Below, piece by piece: positions 1-12,495 of a stretch of 64,000 nt of DNA. The stretch is from Acanthornis magna (Eukaryota > Chordata > Aves > Passeriformes > Acanthizidae). The number at the start of each line of letters is the position of its first letter. The stretch's first letter is position 1. The notes under the pieces were generated by a model. That model worked only from the letters and a program-made list of their open reading frames with translations. It made no database searches and was not told the DNA's origin. The stretch lies in the NCBI GenBank assembly GCA_036785705.1, contig JAWUZG010000056.1, positions 17,714,001 to 17,778,000 on the forward strand, read 5' to 3'. Made by a program: the position numbers and the translations under genes.

Positions 1-489
1 CTCTGGGGAACAGTGTCTGCAGCTCAGCAGGAAGGAAGGAGAAAGGGAATGTGGGAAGAACAGGGTGGTTTCCAAGAGAGGGATGGGAAAGGAAGGGATT
101 TCTTCAGAAGGGAAGAGGATGAGCTGGGAGATAGGAGTGCTTGGAGCAGTGCAGATAACCCAGCCTCGGGCCTGATGGAATCCCAGGGGGCTGCGTGGAG
201 AGGCCCCAAAGCAGCATCAGTGAGGTGCCCTCAAATCCCTTTTGTCATTTGTCATCCTGGAAATTCCCATGGGAAGTCCTGACCAGGTCTGTCCGTGCCA
301 CCCTTTTGCAGTGGGACAAGCACTGTGTGGGGTGACCCTCAGCAGCCCCAAATCCATCTCTCGGGGCAGGCAGGGGGGCAGGGTGCACCTCAAAACCCAG
401 GAATGTGGGCGCAGTCCTGATCCATAAAGGGATCATTTCCATGGGAGTTTCACCACTACTGTGGCGTTGTCGCTGTCCTGATCCTCAGT

Positions 490-730
490 CTCACCAAGCA
501 TAATTAGTTTATTTTTAATGAGCGCTGAGATTCTTGCACAATCAAATCAAAGGGCCTTTAAGATAAAGTTTAAAAGCTGCTAAATTAAGAAACTCGGGCT
601 TGTGATCAGCAGAGACCATTGGAGAGCTGACATAAAAGCGTGCTGGGGGTAAAACCAGAAGGGACATTAGAAACAACTATTATTTTTAATTTTTGTTCCG
701 CTGCTGCTGTTAGGGATAGCAGAAATCATA
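490..730. promoter_or_regulatory. Candidate distal regulatory element
   Basis: A repeat-free AT-rich stretch with a TCF/LEF-type ATCAAAG (546-552), a GATA motif in AGATAAAG (562-565) and several TAAT cores. It stands out from GC-richer flanks. Sequence conservation was not tested, so this is a weak call. Confidence 0.25.
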
Positions 731-1466
731 ACATGAGAATTTTAATGCATGGATTTTAACACATCCTAATTGATGGATGGGGAGGGGTCTTGCCTCTCGG
801 GGAGCTGGCTTCTGGTGAGGGAGCAGCTCCCAGCCCTGCCCCTGCCTCGTTTGATGCCACAGCAAGATTTCGGTGGCTGTGCCGCCAACAGGCGCAGCCC
901 TTTCTTTTCTAAACATGTGTGCTTTGAAAGGGAAAAGGTTGTTGCCAGCATGTCTGACTCCTTCGTCCTGACAACATCCGACCATCCATGTTATCAAGCC
1001 TTGCTGGGACCTATCAAGAGACATAGTTAAACAAGCTGCTGTTTATCTGGGGGAAGCTGTATTAATTGCGCAGTGGGATAAAGAACTGGCCGGCACCAGG
1101 CAAATCTCTCTGGCATGGGAAAGGGACGGCCGCCTCCGCTAACAATGGGCTGGGCAGAGAAAGTCGCTCCGTGCCGGAGCCCTTTTGCTTTGCAGACTTC
1201 GGGATTTTTTTTGAACAGCTCCGAGTCCTGTGTTTTGTTTGCCCATTTAGAAAGGAGAAATCAGTGATGGTCTGAGCAGGAAATGCTGGCGCGGGGCTGC
1301 GGAGCCGGGCTGGGCTCGGGAGCTGCGACCCCTCCATCCTGTCCTGGCCACCACTCACTGCCACAGCTCACCCTGACCCAGCCCAGGGCTGCTCTGGGCA
1401 GGAGCTGCTGAGCTTCCAGCCAGGCATCCCCAAAGGCTGCGGCACAGCTCTGCTCAGCGAGCTCCT

Positions 1467-1551
1467 GAGAATCCAGAATGGCTTGGGTGGGAAGGGACCC
1501 GAAAGATCACCTTGCTCCAACCCCTTCCGTGGGCAGGGGCACCTTCCCCTA
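1467..1551 (-). mobile_element. CR1 LINE 3'-end fragment
   Basis: Reverse-orientation CR1 tail: AGAATGGCTTGGGTGGGAAG, then the GATCACCTTGCTCCAACCCC core and a GGGCAGGGGCACCTTCCCCT segment. It is short and diverged. Confidence 0.7.
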
Positions 1552-3104
1552 GAGCAGAAATTGTGTTTGGGGTTTGCTCAGAGCTGGGGGCTTGAGGATG
1601 GTGCTGGGGTTGGGCTGGGGAGCTGCTGCTCATGGGGGAGGTTCCGTGGTGCAAGGGAACTTTCTGAGCAGGGAGTCCCTGGAGAGATGCTGGTTTTCCC
1701 CAGGGAACATGGCTTGCCAGCACTGCTGTCACCCCCATTTTGGAGCAAGTGTAAAAGGAGACTTTGCAGCTAAAGCTCATCAAATAATCCAACAGCCAAG
1801 GAGTGACTGAGGGACAGAATTCAGCGTTGTTTGTGGGCTCCTGCTCCTCATCAGCTATCCAGAAAACTGTGATGGAAACGTTTCCAAATCTCCTTCATTC
1901 ACAGGGTTAAACTTGAGACTTGGTACTCAGAGTGTGTGGTATGCTGGTGTAAAAAGCCCACCCAAACACTCAGCCGGCTGCAGGCTCAGAGCCATTGATT
2001 AATGCTCCAAACAATGGCCAAGAGGCAGAATGACCCACCTGGCCCAGGCGAAGGGAGAACTTCTCCCTGATGGCAGCAACTGGTTCGGTTTGGGCGTGAT
2101 TCCCTTATCAGATGAGTTGTGTTGGCCTGCAGAGCCCAGCTGGGCTGTGGGATGGGGAAGAGAAGGAATTTCATCCATGTTGTGCCATGGATGTGCAGTG
2201 ACCAAACACAGGGCAGAAGCAGCTCTGCATTGTGTCCTCTTGTGGAGAAGAGGATCCTCATGGAGGGGCAGCTTTTGTCTGTTGATGCTCCACTCGAAGC
2301 AAGATTTAAGAAAAGGGAAACTACCAAATGAATCACATCCCTTTTCTAATCTTATTTTCTCTTGGGGGTGGATTTGGGCATGCTCCAAAGCCACAGCCTA
2401 ATTTAAATCAGGAGAAAGGTGGCTGTGAAGAGCAGAGAAGCAAGAAAGCTGGGAAAAATGGACAGAAATATTTGTCCTTCCATGAATGAATATCTGTCCT
2501 GCTGGGAAACGGCCACATCTGGTGATAGAAAACAGAGGTTGCTTCTAGACACTAATCGCCTGCTTTTTATCTGGGGTTCACGAGCCATTTTAAATACTGT
2601 GCTGTGATGTGACTGGGGGCTTAAGAGGGGGAATGGTTCCTGCTTTCCCCAAGTCTGCTGCCCTTCCTAGGGGATGCTGACAAATGTCTTGGGGAGATAG
2701 TGAGCAGCTTGCAGGAAGGAGCCTCTTCAAAGTCTTCTCTCCCTTATCTCCCCGCTGGAGTTGTTTTGACAGCGGCCAGTTAGAGACAGGAGCCCTTGCT
2801 GGGATGAAGTCAAGATTGCAAGAAAAAAAACAAACCCAAGAGACTGCATCGGCAGCACAGGCTATAACTCTCCTTTGGAGCGGGCAGATGGAGTCTGTGG
2901 GATTGCTGCTAGGCCAGGGGAGCCCAGCCAGTCTAAATAGTCCTGGAGGTAACGCGAAAGGTCACTGCTGGTGGAGTTCAGCAGTTTAGTGCTGCCAGAG
3001 CTCCGATTGCTCTTGCAGCTTGGAACGGGCTCCAGGCTCCTGGTGGGGTTTGTGACAGGGCAACAGCAGCCCCTGCTTTTCCTTGCCCTGCTGGGCTGGG
3101 GAAG
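1552..3104. other. Non-coding, nothing specific seen
   Basis: Unique sequence of mixed composition. Open frames are short and lack family resemblance. No RNA gene, splice-flanked exon or repeat was recognised. Confidence 0.6.
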
Positions 3105-3545
3105 GGTTCAGGGATCTCACCTGGCTCAGGGATCGCACCTGGTCCCTTGGGGAAGGACTCAGGGATGTCACCTGGTCCCTTGGGGACCTTCTCAGGGCTC
3201 TCACCTGGTTCCTTGGGGAAAGGTTCAGGGATCTCACCTGGCTCAGGGCTCTCACCTGGTTCCTTGGGGAAGGACTCAGGGCTCTCACCTGGTCCCTTGG
3301 GGAAATTCTCAGGGCTCTCACCTGGTTCCTTGGGGAAGGACTAGGGGCTCTCACCTGGTTCCTTGGGGAAGGACTCAGGGATCTCACCTGGTTCCTTGGG
3401 GACCTTCTCAGGGCTCTCACCTGCTCCTTTGGGGAAGGACTCAGGGCTCTCACCTGTCCCCTTGGGGAAATTCTCAGGGCTCTCCCCCGGTCCCTTGGGG
3501 AAGGACTCAGGGCTCTCACCTGGTCCCTTGGGGAAGGACTCAGAC
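3105..3545. repeat. Minisatellite, about 33-bp unit
   Basis: About 13 degenerate units read, roughly, TCACCTGGTTCCTTGG then GGAAGGACTCAGGGCTC. Unit length varies between about 18 and 33 bp because some copies lack the middle. As most periods are multiples of three, frames on both strands stay open and give repetitive 11-residue peptides; these are not genes. Confidence 0.9.
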
Positions 3546-4485
3546 TCTTCCCACATTCCTCACTCCGTTCCTGTCGCAGCCCCGTGTGTTATCCAGCCCC
3601 GTGTGCGTCCCTGTCTCGTCCCCACACTGTTCTGCTCACTCAGAGGTCTCACCCTGCCTTCTTTCCCCACCTGCCATGCCCAGTGCCCTGCGCCTGACCC
3701 CCAGGCTGCTGCTGGAACCCCTGGCAGTCAGATCCTGGCATGGAGCCTGCCCCAGGGGCTGTGCCCAGAGCAGTGCTGGGCACGTGGCCACTCAGTCACT
3801 CTGGTAGCCATGCAGGTGCCCCCACTTGGCTGTGCCAAGGGCCTGCAGCCTTTGGGTAATCCCAAAGCCACGTGCCCCCAAACCTGGCTCTGGCTTTCCA
3901 ATGAAATTTGCTGCTTTGGCTGCTTCAGCCATGCTGGAGAACAAGGCCTAAAGAAATTCGGTTTTGATAAATGGTCAGCAAAGGAAATTCACTCCGATGG
4001 TTCTGCTGCTTCCCCCAGCAGCCTCTGCCCTCTCAGCACGCAGGTGAGAGGCACCCCAGCCCCTTTGGGACCCGTGTCAGGCAGCAGTAGGGTCCCGTTG
4101 GGGTTTCTGTCACCCTGGTGCCCACCTGTCCACTCATTCCCTTTTATTGGTGCAGTTAAAAAAACCAAAATTGTGCCTCTCTTTTTAAAGGTTTTGGCAA
4201 TATTTTTAGCCCCTCGAGCTATGTAATCACAGCTCCATGACACAGAGAGATAAGCTGAGTATTCAGGAACACAGAGGGGATCTGGGATGTGGCCCAGCTA
4301 GTCCTGTACCCTCTCTCTGACAGTAGCCAGCAGGAAATGAATTAGAAATTCTTGCAGAAATGGCTGGAAAGATGATAAGCCTCTCTCCCCAGATTCCGCC
4401 TCACGGACTATTTCACTAAAGATCCTTTGTAATGGATCAAAAAACCAGTTTCCAAAATCCCTGACAATTTTTACTTAGTTTCAAA

Positions 4486-4664
4486 ATCATAGAATCACAG
4501 AATCCTCGAATGGTTTGGGTTGGAAGAGACCCTAAAGGCCATCCCATTCCAACCCCTGCCATGGCAGGGACACTTTCCACCATCCCAGGCTGCTCCAAGC
4601 CCTGTCCAGCCTGGCCTTGGACACTTCAGGGATGCAGGGGCAGCCTCAGCTCCTCTGGGCACTG
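4486..4664 (-). mobile_element. CR1 LINE 3'-end fragment
   Basis: It starts with the ATCATAGAATCACAGAATC tail repeat (reverse of the CR1 3' microsatellite), then TGGTTTGGGTTGGAAGAGAC, GCCATGGCAGGGACAC and CCAGGCTGCTCCAAGCCC. 5'-truncated as is usual for CR1. Confidence 0.92.
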
Positions 4665-5339
4665 TCAGCTGATGGTGCTGAATGTGCTGCTCCTGCTGGA
4701 GCATTCCAGAGCTGTTCACACTTCCATGCAAAACCCAACCAGATGCAGTTACACACCCCAGCATAAGAAATTCTCCAAATAATATAATTTCTACATTTTC
4801 AGTAAGTTTTACACCCTGCAGGGCCTCTGGAGCCCCTCAGAGCCTCCATCTCCCTGTGCCACGTGACCCTTGCTGGCACTCTCCCCTTTGCCATGGAGTG
4901 CTGGGGTGGGATCAGGGCTTTAATCAGCTCATGAACCCCCAGACTTTGGGATCAATGCTCTGAGTGACTCCAGCAATCAGCACACATCAGAAAACTGAGG
5001 TTTGCTTTCACAGTGGAAAAGCTGTTGGGTTTTTGGCCGGTTTCAAGAGATTGGAGCATCCTTGATGAGTCTATAAATAAGGAATTATTATTTAAGAGAC
5101 CCTTTGCATTAGTGGTTGCCATGGCAATGAATGGTTGGGTCTCTGCTGGGGCCAGACTGAACATTATTGTCCAACATTCATCCAAACAACTTCCAGTCGT
5201 GGTGCAGTCACTTAAAGACTCAGCAGATGGTCTAAAGTAAATTCTGCTCCGAGCTGTGCGCCCTGGCAAAGTGCCACGTTCCAATATCGATGCTGAATAT
5301 GTAAAGACTACTGGATTTCTCTGTTTAAAAAAAAAAAAA

Positions 5340-5610
5340 AAGGAAGTTTGTTAATTGTCTGTACCAAGCCTGTCTAATTAATCGCACATGGATCCACCGT
5401 CGTGCGCAGGGAGAAATGTGAGTGAATCCCTTCTGCCACGATTTCCCAAAGTGCACTAAGTGCATGTAAAAGCTGTAATCAGGGGCTGTAATGGCTTCCT
5501 AGTTGGAGGCTGCTCCGTAGCCTATGAAAATATGCTGTGTGGAAATAAACCATTTGTGCATCAGGCTGAATTAAAACCAAATGCTTGAACTTCTAATTAA
5601 AATTTTTCTT
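5340..5610. promoter_or_regulatory. Candidate distal regulatory element
   Basis: Repeat-free, AT-rich, with TCTAATTAATCG and CTAATTAAAA homeodomain-type cores and no long open frame. It has the look of conserved non-coding DNA; unproven. Confidence 0.22.
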
Positions 5611-8600
5611 CGAGTCAAGGAAAGGAAAAGCTTAATTACCACCAAAACCCTCTCTTTTTCTTTCTTTCTTGTATTATTTTTTTTTTCTCGTTGTTGTTGT
5701 TCATCATTTAGCTGTGTCCCAGAGTTTTGGGGACATCTTGCACTCCTGGCCAAGCAGCCCCAAAAGTCAGGTTGGCTTTGCAGGCTACCTGCCCATGTGG
5801 TCCTTGTTGGCTCTGCTTTCAAAGTTTACTGCAAACACATGGATGGCTGCCTACACATTCCAGATGCTGAGAAGGCTTTAGGAAAATGGGGGGGAGAGGA
5901 AAAAACAGGGAGAAGTGTGCGTGGGGTGGAGGGGGAATGAGCAGAGTTAAGGAGATGCCGTTCCTGGCAGACAGAGATGCTCCTTCCATGGGTTTGTTGT
6001 TCCTCCCTATCTTGCACCCTGTATAATAGAGGGCTTTTTTTTGAACTTTAACATTTGGGCTCCTTAACAGACTGTTCTTTAGTGTGGTTTGGGAAGGACA
6101 AAAGAAGACTTTTGTTGATTTGGCATAAATTATACAGTGGGTATTTTTGGCAGAAATGTCGGAGTTTGATGCTTTCTTGTTGGTTTGGCAAAATATACCT
6201 TGAAATCACAAAAATATGCTTCTAATTACAGAATGTATGTTGCAGTGATGTGGGACAGTGAAGTAAGGAACCTTTCAGTATTTATATTAACTGAATCAAA
6301 AAATTAACCTCTTCCTGTTGAATGTTTACAGCTGGAACCCAGTCAAGGAATCTGAGGCTGGAGCTAGTAATGCCTAATACATTTCTGCCTCAACAGCAAA
6401 GATAAGTAATTCATTATTCAGATTTTAAGCATTCAGCAGGCCAGTCCCTGCAATTAGGGCTCAGACTTGCTTCAGAACTGTCAGGTACCCTGGGCCCCAC
6501 ATTTCAGCCGTGTGGTGATGTTTGATGAAGCCCAACACGAAGAGAAATCTTGCAGGGAAATAAAAGGGCAAAAATGCAATGAAAACAGGGTTTTGTTCAG
6601 GCTGAAACCTCTTCCTGCCACGTCTGTCACTCGAGCATTTCGCAGCCTGCCGGAGTTCCCAGGCAGGAGCAGAGCTGTGCACTGCCCAGTGGCTCCCCAT
6701 GGCAGCCCATCCTTCCAGGGCAGGGTGGCAGAGTGCTGACTCTGCCTCTCCATCCCCGATAAGATCGTTCCACAGAGGAGTCAATGACCCTAATTAAGAG
6801 CCTATGTAATGTTTTGCCTGAAGAGCTTCCTGTGCGTGGCTCTCCCAACATGCCTGTCTTGTTCAGAGATGCTCTTTCTGGAATTACCATTAAATTGCAG
6901 CGCTGGGTAATTGCTCCGAAGGGTTGTAAATCCAACTTAACCCTTCCCAGGTTATGGAATGCGAGTGCCACGGAGCAATTCCAAGGGGTTGGATCTCAGT
7001 GCACTCTTTATGTAGCGAGAAAGACTTTTCTGGGAGCTTTTCCTTTTTTTTAAATGCATATATATTTCTCCTGAAGGGCTTTTTATTAACCCGGGCAGAA
7101 AGTACTGAGTGCAAGAACAACTGACTAATTTAGTGCACCCTAGACAGCTCTGAAGGAGATTGCAAAGGTTTGCTTGACAAAACAGGCACCAAACATGTCA
7201 ACTTTTGGGAATGTTACAGAGAGACTATTATGGTTCCAGGCCCTTCCAACACCAGCAGTAGGAAACTACCTCGCCCTGCGGCACACGGGCAGCAAAAAGC
7301 AAAAACAATGAGTGTGAAATCCACTCTGGCTCTATATGTGCAGCCTCGGCTTCAGCAAATCCTATCAGCTCTCACGTCATAAAATATAGAAAGGAATAAA
7401 TGTTTTCCCCTTCCCGTTTCTTTAGGAATGGTTATACAATTCCTGTGGTAAAATCTGCTTGGCTGTGCTGGTTGCTAAGATAATATGATCATGTTTTGAA
7501 CAGGGGGGGAAGCAGTCTTTTTATTGCTGTATATAATGGCTTTTCCTGTTTCTTCATCATTATAGTTATGCTTTTTCTTTTCCTTTTTTTTTCCCACGTT
7601 TCTCAGTCCTTCTGAGAAACATCAAGAAAAGCCTCAGTTTTCTAAGGTACTTGATGGCAGTAGGGATAAGAGTGTGGAAAATCAGTGAGATGCACACAGG
7701 TCAATTATTGCCACTCTGGAAAATTTCTCCCCTCGGAACTCGGGAGAAGTTGGTGGTGGTAATAATTTTTCTGTTATTGTTTTCCTTATTAAAAAAAAAA
7801 AAGGAGCCCTAGTTTTGTGCATGGTGTTCAGCTGGAGAGAGGTTGGATTCCCCCAAAAACTCTGGTTGCCCATTCTCAGACAGGTTTTTGTATGATATTG
7901 GGCAGGGGATGGCATCTCTCCAGGCATCTCTTGCCTACCTACAATATGGAGATAAGGAAATTACAGGATGCTGAAAGGACTTGGTGAGCTGCTGTTTTAA
8001 TGTGCTGTATATAGGGCAGGGACTATTTATTCCTAATAATTATCCATCGCCCTTTTAAAGTCTCAGTTCCTTTATGGTTCTTCCTGGACGCTCTTAATAT
8101 TTTCTCAAATTAATACGAGGACCAGTCTTGCAGGGAAGGCAAAGGGATGAAATGGAAATGTGGAGCAGAGGTTTTGGAGGAGAACTTTGCTCAGGTAGCA
8201 TCTCCCTGTTCCAGGTTTGGGCTTCACAGCCTCCCTGCAGCCCTTGCACAGGAGAGAGGCCCCTCAGCTCTCCACTGATTCCTCCACTCGGGAGGATTTC
8301 TCACGGAGATCTGAAGAGAAAAGAGTGATCCGTTTCCCATTCTTTGAAGAGAGACCTTTAACTTCCTTGGATAAAATAATGTGTAAAACAATGTTTGGGA
8401 AAACTTCCAGGGGGCTCATTTGGGCTTTACAAAGGAACCCTCCGCATTTGAATCCTGATGAAGATAAGATAATTCTCCAGCACTGTTTAGTTATCACAGG
8501 GCATAAACAGCCATCCTCTCTTCATCTCCTGAGAATGCAGTGCTCTTTGGGAAAGAGTGTGAGGAACAATTAGAGCAACTGGAATAAACTCCACATTCCC

Positions 8601-9020
8601 CAGGAGATCGTGGACTCTGTCCCCATCCCTGCTTGAGGGCTGTCAGTAGGGCTGTGGATCTGAAGGTTGCTATTCATGTCTCCAGGGCGATTTGTTGAGG
8701 TCTCCGGATGATTTTAGTGTTTTAAAGAACCCAGACTTTAATTATATGCACAGTCATGGCCATCAGCTCTGTCCCTGGCGTCTGTCAGTTCCCCAGGAGC
8801 TGTGAGGACATTGCTGAGCTGTGCTGGGGAAGAGCTGGGAGGTCTCATCCCAATCCGGGATGGGGACAAGGAGCATTTTCGGGGCAGGAAGAGCCTTCGG
8901 GGACACGGCCCCACGTGTGCTGTGCTGGCAGGAGCATGGCAGGGACAAGGGGAGGAGCAGGGCCAGGGCTGGGGCTGCTCCCTGCTGGCACTTGGCTCTT
9001 GGGCAGTGCAGCAGGGCTGG

Positions 9021-9180
9021 GAGAGGAGAGGAGAGGAGAGGAGAGGAGAGGAGAGGAGAGGAGAGGAGAGGAGAGGAGAGGAGAGGAGAGGAGAGGAGAG
9101 GAGAGGAGAGGAGAGGAGAGGAGAGGAGAGGAGAGGAGAGGAGAGGAGAGGAGAGGAGAGGAGAGGAGAGGAGAGGAGAG
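9021..9180. repeat. Perfect (GAGAG)32 pentanucleotide microsatellite
   Basis: These 160 bases are an uninterrupted GAGAG pentamer, all purine on this strand and all pyrimidine on the other. The purity implies recent expansion and high length polymorphism. Open frames through it are artefacts. Confidence 0.97.
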
Positions 9181-10009
9181 CTGTGCTGGAGTTGGCTCTC
9201 CAGCCTGGCAGGGCTCAGCTCTCTCCTGTTCACATCCCATTCTGGACGGGGTTCTCCGGGGAAAGCTGTGCTCTGAGGGAGCAGGGACAGCCAGCAGGGA
9301 CAGCCGTGTGTCCTACCCTCATCTAGAACCTTTCCTGATCACTCTGAGAGTCCCTCAGGGGGTGGTCAGAGGTGCTATCCTCATTTAGCAGGAGGGGAAC
9401 CATTACTCACTTTGCTCGTGACGTTTCTCTCATTGCTCTGTTGTTACTGAGCCTGTGAGAGCAGAGATCCCTTCCCCTCGGATTTATCTGCAGGGAAGGA
9501 TGCTGGAGCAGTGACAGCGGTGGCTGGAGACCTGTGAGGGAGCAGAGCAGTGGTTAAGTCAGCCAGAGGAATGTTTTGCCAGTTTGTCTCTGTTATTTTT
9601 TGTTTGTTTGTGTGTTCAGCAGAGCACTCTGTTATCTTCCGCCCGTTCCGACGCCATGCTTTTCCTGTTTAAAATTCCGACTTCTGATTTTCCCTTTGGG
9701 TTTTTGTTCTGTTATTTTTTTATTCTTTTATGCTTCCCCAATTGTTCTAGTTTTATGTTCCCGGCACCAATTACCAAATGATATCTAATGAAAGCATTTG
9801 AGGACACAGTAATTTGGTGCCTCTCTCCTTCTGACGTGTTCCCTGTGCAATGCTTGGTTCTCCTCTCTTGCGTCCAAGAGCAGCTCAATATTTCCCTGCC
9901 TCGTGAACTAAATTTTACCTGGTGATCCCTCTTTGCAGAGGGAGCTCATGACATGAACACACTGAGAGCAAATTGGGGTCGTGAATGATATTTTAGGAGC
10001 ACATAATAT

Positions 10010-10422
10010 TGGAGCACAAGGCTGATGAGGAGGAGCTGAGGGAGCTGGGAAAGGGCTCAGCCTGGAGAAAAGGAGGCTCAGGGGAACCTTGTGGCTCTGC
10101 ACAGCTCCTGACAGGAGGGACAGCCAGGGGGGTCAGGCTGTGCTCCAGGGAACAGGGACAGGAGGAGAGAGAACGGCCTCAGGCTGGGCCAGGGGAGGTT
10201 TAGATTGGAAATTGGGAACAATTTCTTCCCAGAAAGTGTTTCCCAGGCCTGGAACAGATTGCCAGGTCGGTGGTGGAGTCACCATCCCTGGAAGGGTTCA
10301 AAACACGTGTGGATGTGGCCCTTGAGAACATGGTTCAGTGGTGAACGTGCTGGAGCTGGCTCATGGCTGCAGCTGATGATCTTAGGAGTCTTCTCCAACC
10401 TAAACCATTCCATGATTCTTAA
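10010..10422 (+). mobile_element. CR1 LINE fragment, longer 3' segment
   Basis: It reads GGAGCACAAGGCTGATGAGG, GGAGAAAAGGAGGCTCAGGG, GCCAGGGGAGGTTTAGATTG, TTTCTTCCCAGAAAG and CTTCTCCAACCTAAACCATT, ending CCATGATTCTT. This is the classical avian CR1 end of ORF2 plus 3'UTR. It belongs to a different subfamily from the other fragments here (it ends in CCTAAACCATT rather than CCCAAACCATT). Confidence 0.92.
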
Positions 10423-10635
10423 ACTAGACACAAAGCTGGGGGGAACACAAGTCCCTTCCTGGACTCTCTGTTGCTGTTGAGCGCATTGGGTGGTGTTTAA
10501 GCCTTTCAAGCTATGGAGCAGAGGAGACACAGACCTGGGGCTCTGCAGGTGTCACTCTCTGGTGCTTCTCAGGGCTGATCTCTGTGCCACTTGTGGCAGA
10601 GAAAAGAGGAACCTCTGTCAAGGGACAAAACATTG

Positions 10636-10690
10636 GGGGTTGGAACAGGAAGGTCTTTAAGGTCCCTTCCAACCCAAACCATTCCATGAT
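10636..10690 (+). mobile_element. CR1 3'-tail remnant
   Basis: Only the last part survives: GGTCTTTAAGGTCCCTTCCA followed by ACCCAAACCATTCCATGAT. Confidence 0.85.
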
Positions 10691-12076
10691 AAAATCTTAA
10701 CATTTTAATCATCAGTTTATGATTCATTTCACACAACATTCTTGTTTTGTATGGAATAGGGTTTCAAACAGGGAATATTCAGTAAATTATTGTTGGGAAT
10801 AGAGAGGTTGAACTTAGAAGGTTGTTCAGAATCTCCAATAGTGGCTGTGGGTACAGAGTGCTCAGAGGTTTTGTGGAAATCCTGAGGCAGTAACAATGCA
10901 GCTTCCATAGTTTCGTTGATTCCTGTGACAAATTTGAGCTATTTTGTCAGGAATTGTACAACAGAACTCCAGGATAGTGTGAAAGCAGTGAAAAACCAAC
11001 ACTGCAAATGGGGTGAAATAGGAGCAATGTTGTTTTGGTGAGGCAGAAGTGCTGTGGGTCCATCACAAAGACAAGCTGCAGTGGTCTGGAGCCCTGTGCC
11101 ATGAATCCCAGCAGGAATGCTAAGGAAGCAGCTCTGTGCCTCTCTCACACACGCACAAACACACTCAGTATTTTGTAAAGATATTCCTTTGTCCCTCTCT
11201 GCATGGGAAAATGTGCTTTCCACCCCAACATAAATTACTGTGCAAACTGCAGCCTGTGATTCAGGAGTCTGCGTTTTTAATGGCAAACTCTGCAGATCAT
11301 TTTGGCACCAGCTCTGAGCAAACACACCAGAAAAAAAGGACTTTGGGTGAGCAGCGAAGAAGCAAACAACCTGAATTCACTATAATGAACTTTTTTGGAA
11401 GTCCTGAAGAACATTTTCATGGCAGGGACTATTTTCAAATGCATTCTGGGAATACAGAACTCAGAGAAACCAAAAAAAAAAAAAAAAAGGCAGCAAAAAC
11501 CAAGCTCAACTCTATCAACAACAGCAGAAATCAGAAGCTACTTGTGCTTGTTCCTAGCTCATGAATTAATGCCAGGGAGTAACAACCTGAAGGAATCACG
11601 ATCCCCTCGCCCAGACAGTCCCAGATTTTGCAGGTTCCCCTAAAGTCTCCTGTTCCAGGATAGTCCCTGATTTGTGGCATTAAGCTTTTTATAGTTTTGC
11701 TTATCCTAGCATTGAAGGTATTTTCAAACTTTCATACACTTTAATTTGTTACCTTTGGAATGAGACGCTGGGTTAGCACATAAAAAGGGTATTTTCCTTG
11801 GAGATGGGATGAGCAGTTCAGTGAGGAGGAACTTCTGACCGTGGCGCCCTGCCATCCCCCAGGTAGAGCAGAGCACAGCCATTCCCAGGCTGCAGCAATG
11901 CCACCACAAAGCTCCCGTGGCCATGGAACCCCTGGGATCCTTGAGAGAGCCCAAAAGCCCAGAGCAGCGCAGTCCCTGGGAGACACCAGGCTGGGAATGG
12001 CTCCCCGTGGGTCCAGGGGAGCTCAGCGCTTTCTCATGCACAGGGTGGAGGAGAGAGCACAAAGATCTTGCAGGAT

Positions 12077-12380
12077 CAACCCCAATTCACAGGATTCCCT
12101 TAAAACTCCAGCAAATGCATATTCTTTTAAATTGGAACAAGGGAGTTCTTTTCTCTGCCTTCTACCTTTGGCGTTATTTGTGTTCCTGGGGTTTTTGCTT
12201 TTCTCTGGAACCATCAAGGCCAGAAAATGGTTCCTGAAAAAAAGAGGAAAGTGGAGATTCTGGTACATTCACAGGTCTCCCAGGACCAAGGCCTTACAAA
12301 CCCCATCAGCTATGAGGATATGTTTGTACGAGTTGGCAATGACCAGGTTTTCACGTCCAAGTGTTTGTGCGAGTGAAAGC
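12077..12380. repeat. 304-bp dispersed duplication, copy 1
   Basis: This segment matches 19019-19322 in the same orientation with seven substitutions and no gap (97.7%). Flanks are unrelated on both sides. It has no TG...CA ends, no terminal inverted repeats and no target-site duplication that I can see, so it is not an obvious LTR or DNA transposon. A CR1-like tail follows at about 12440. Frames open through both copies, but I recognise no protein family. Confidence 0.9.
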
Positions 12381-12439
12381 AGGATAAATGGAGCAGAGGA
12401 TCTAGTTCAGAGACATTTTGTTGCAGGAATAGCTGACCT

Positions 12440-12495
12440 TGTTGATCCATCAAAGGTTGAAGAGGTCTTTTCCTACCTAAATGATTCTGTGACCT
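12440..12495 (+). mobile_element. CR1-like 3'-tail remnant
   Basis: GAAGAGGTCTTTTCCTACCT followed by AAATGATTCTGTGA resembles the CR1 tail ending in CCTAAATGATTCTATGA. It begins about 60 bp after the 304-bp duplication copy 1 and is absent after copy 2. Confidence 0.65.

Larger units (their letters stand above)
3546..9020. other. Non-coding; one CR1 tail, AT-rich patches
   Basis: Apart from the CR1 tail at 4486 and the candidate element at 5340, this is unique sequence with AT-rich patches at 6030-6480, 7380-7620 and 7960-8130 and short A or T runs (5327, 7791). No gene was recognised. Confidence 0.6.
9181..12076. other. Non-coding with CR1 fragments
   Basis: Between the pentamer array and duplication copy 1. 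It contains two CR1 fragments (10010 and 10636), a 16-base A run near 11470, and otherwise unique sequence. No gene was recognised. Confidence 0.6.

Noticed and set aside
2971..3807. 278-codon open frame with 11-residue repeats
   Set aside because: It is produced by the 33-bp minisatellite; frames on both strands are open equally, and there is no promoter, splice or family support.
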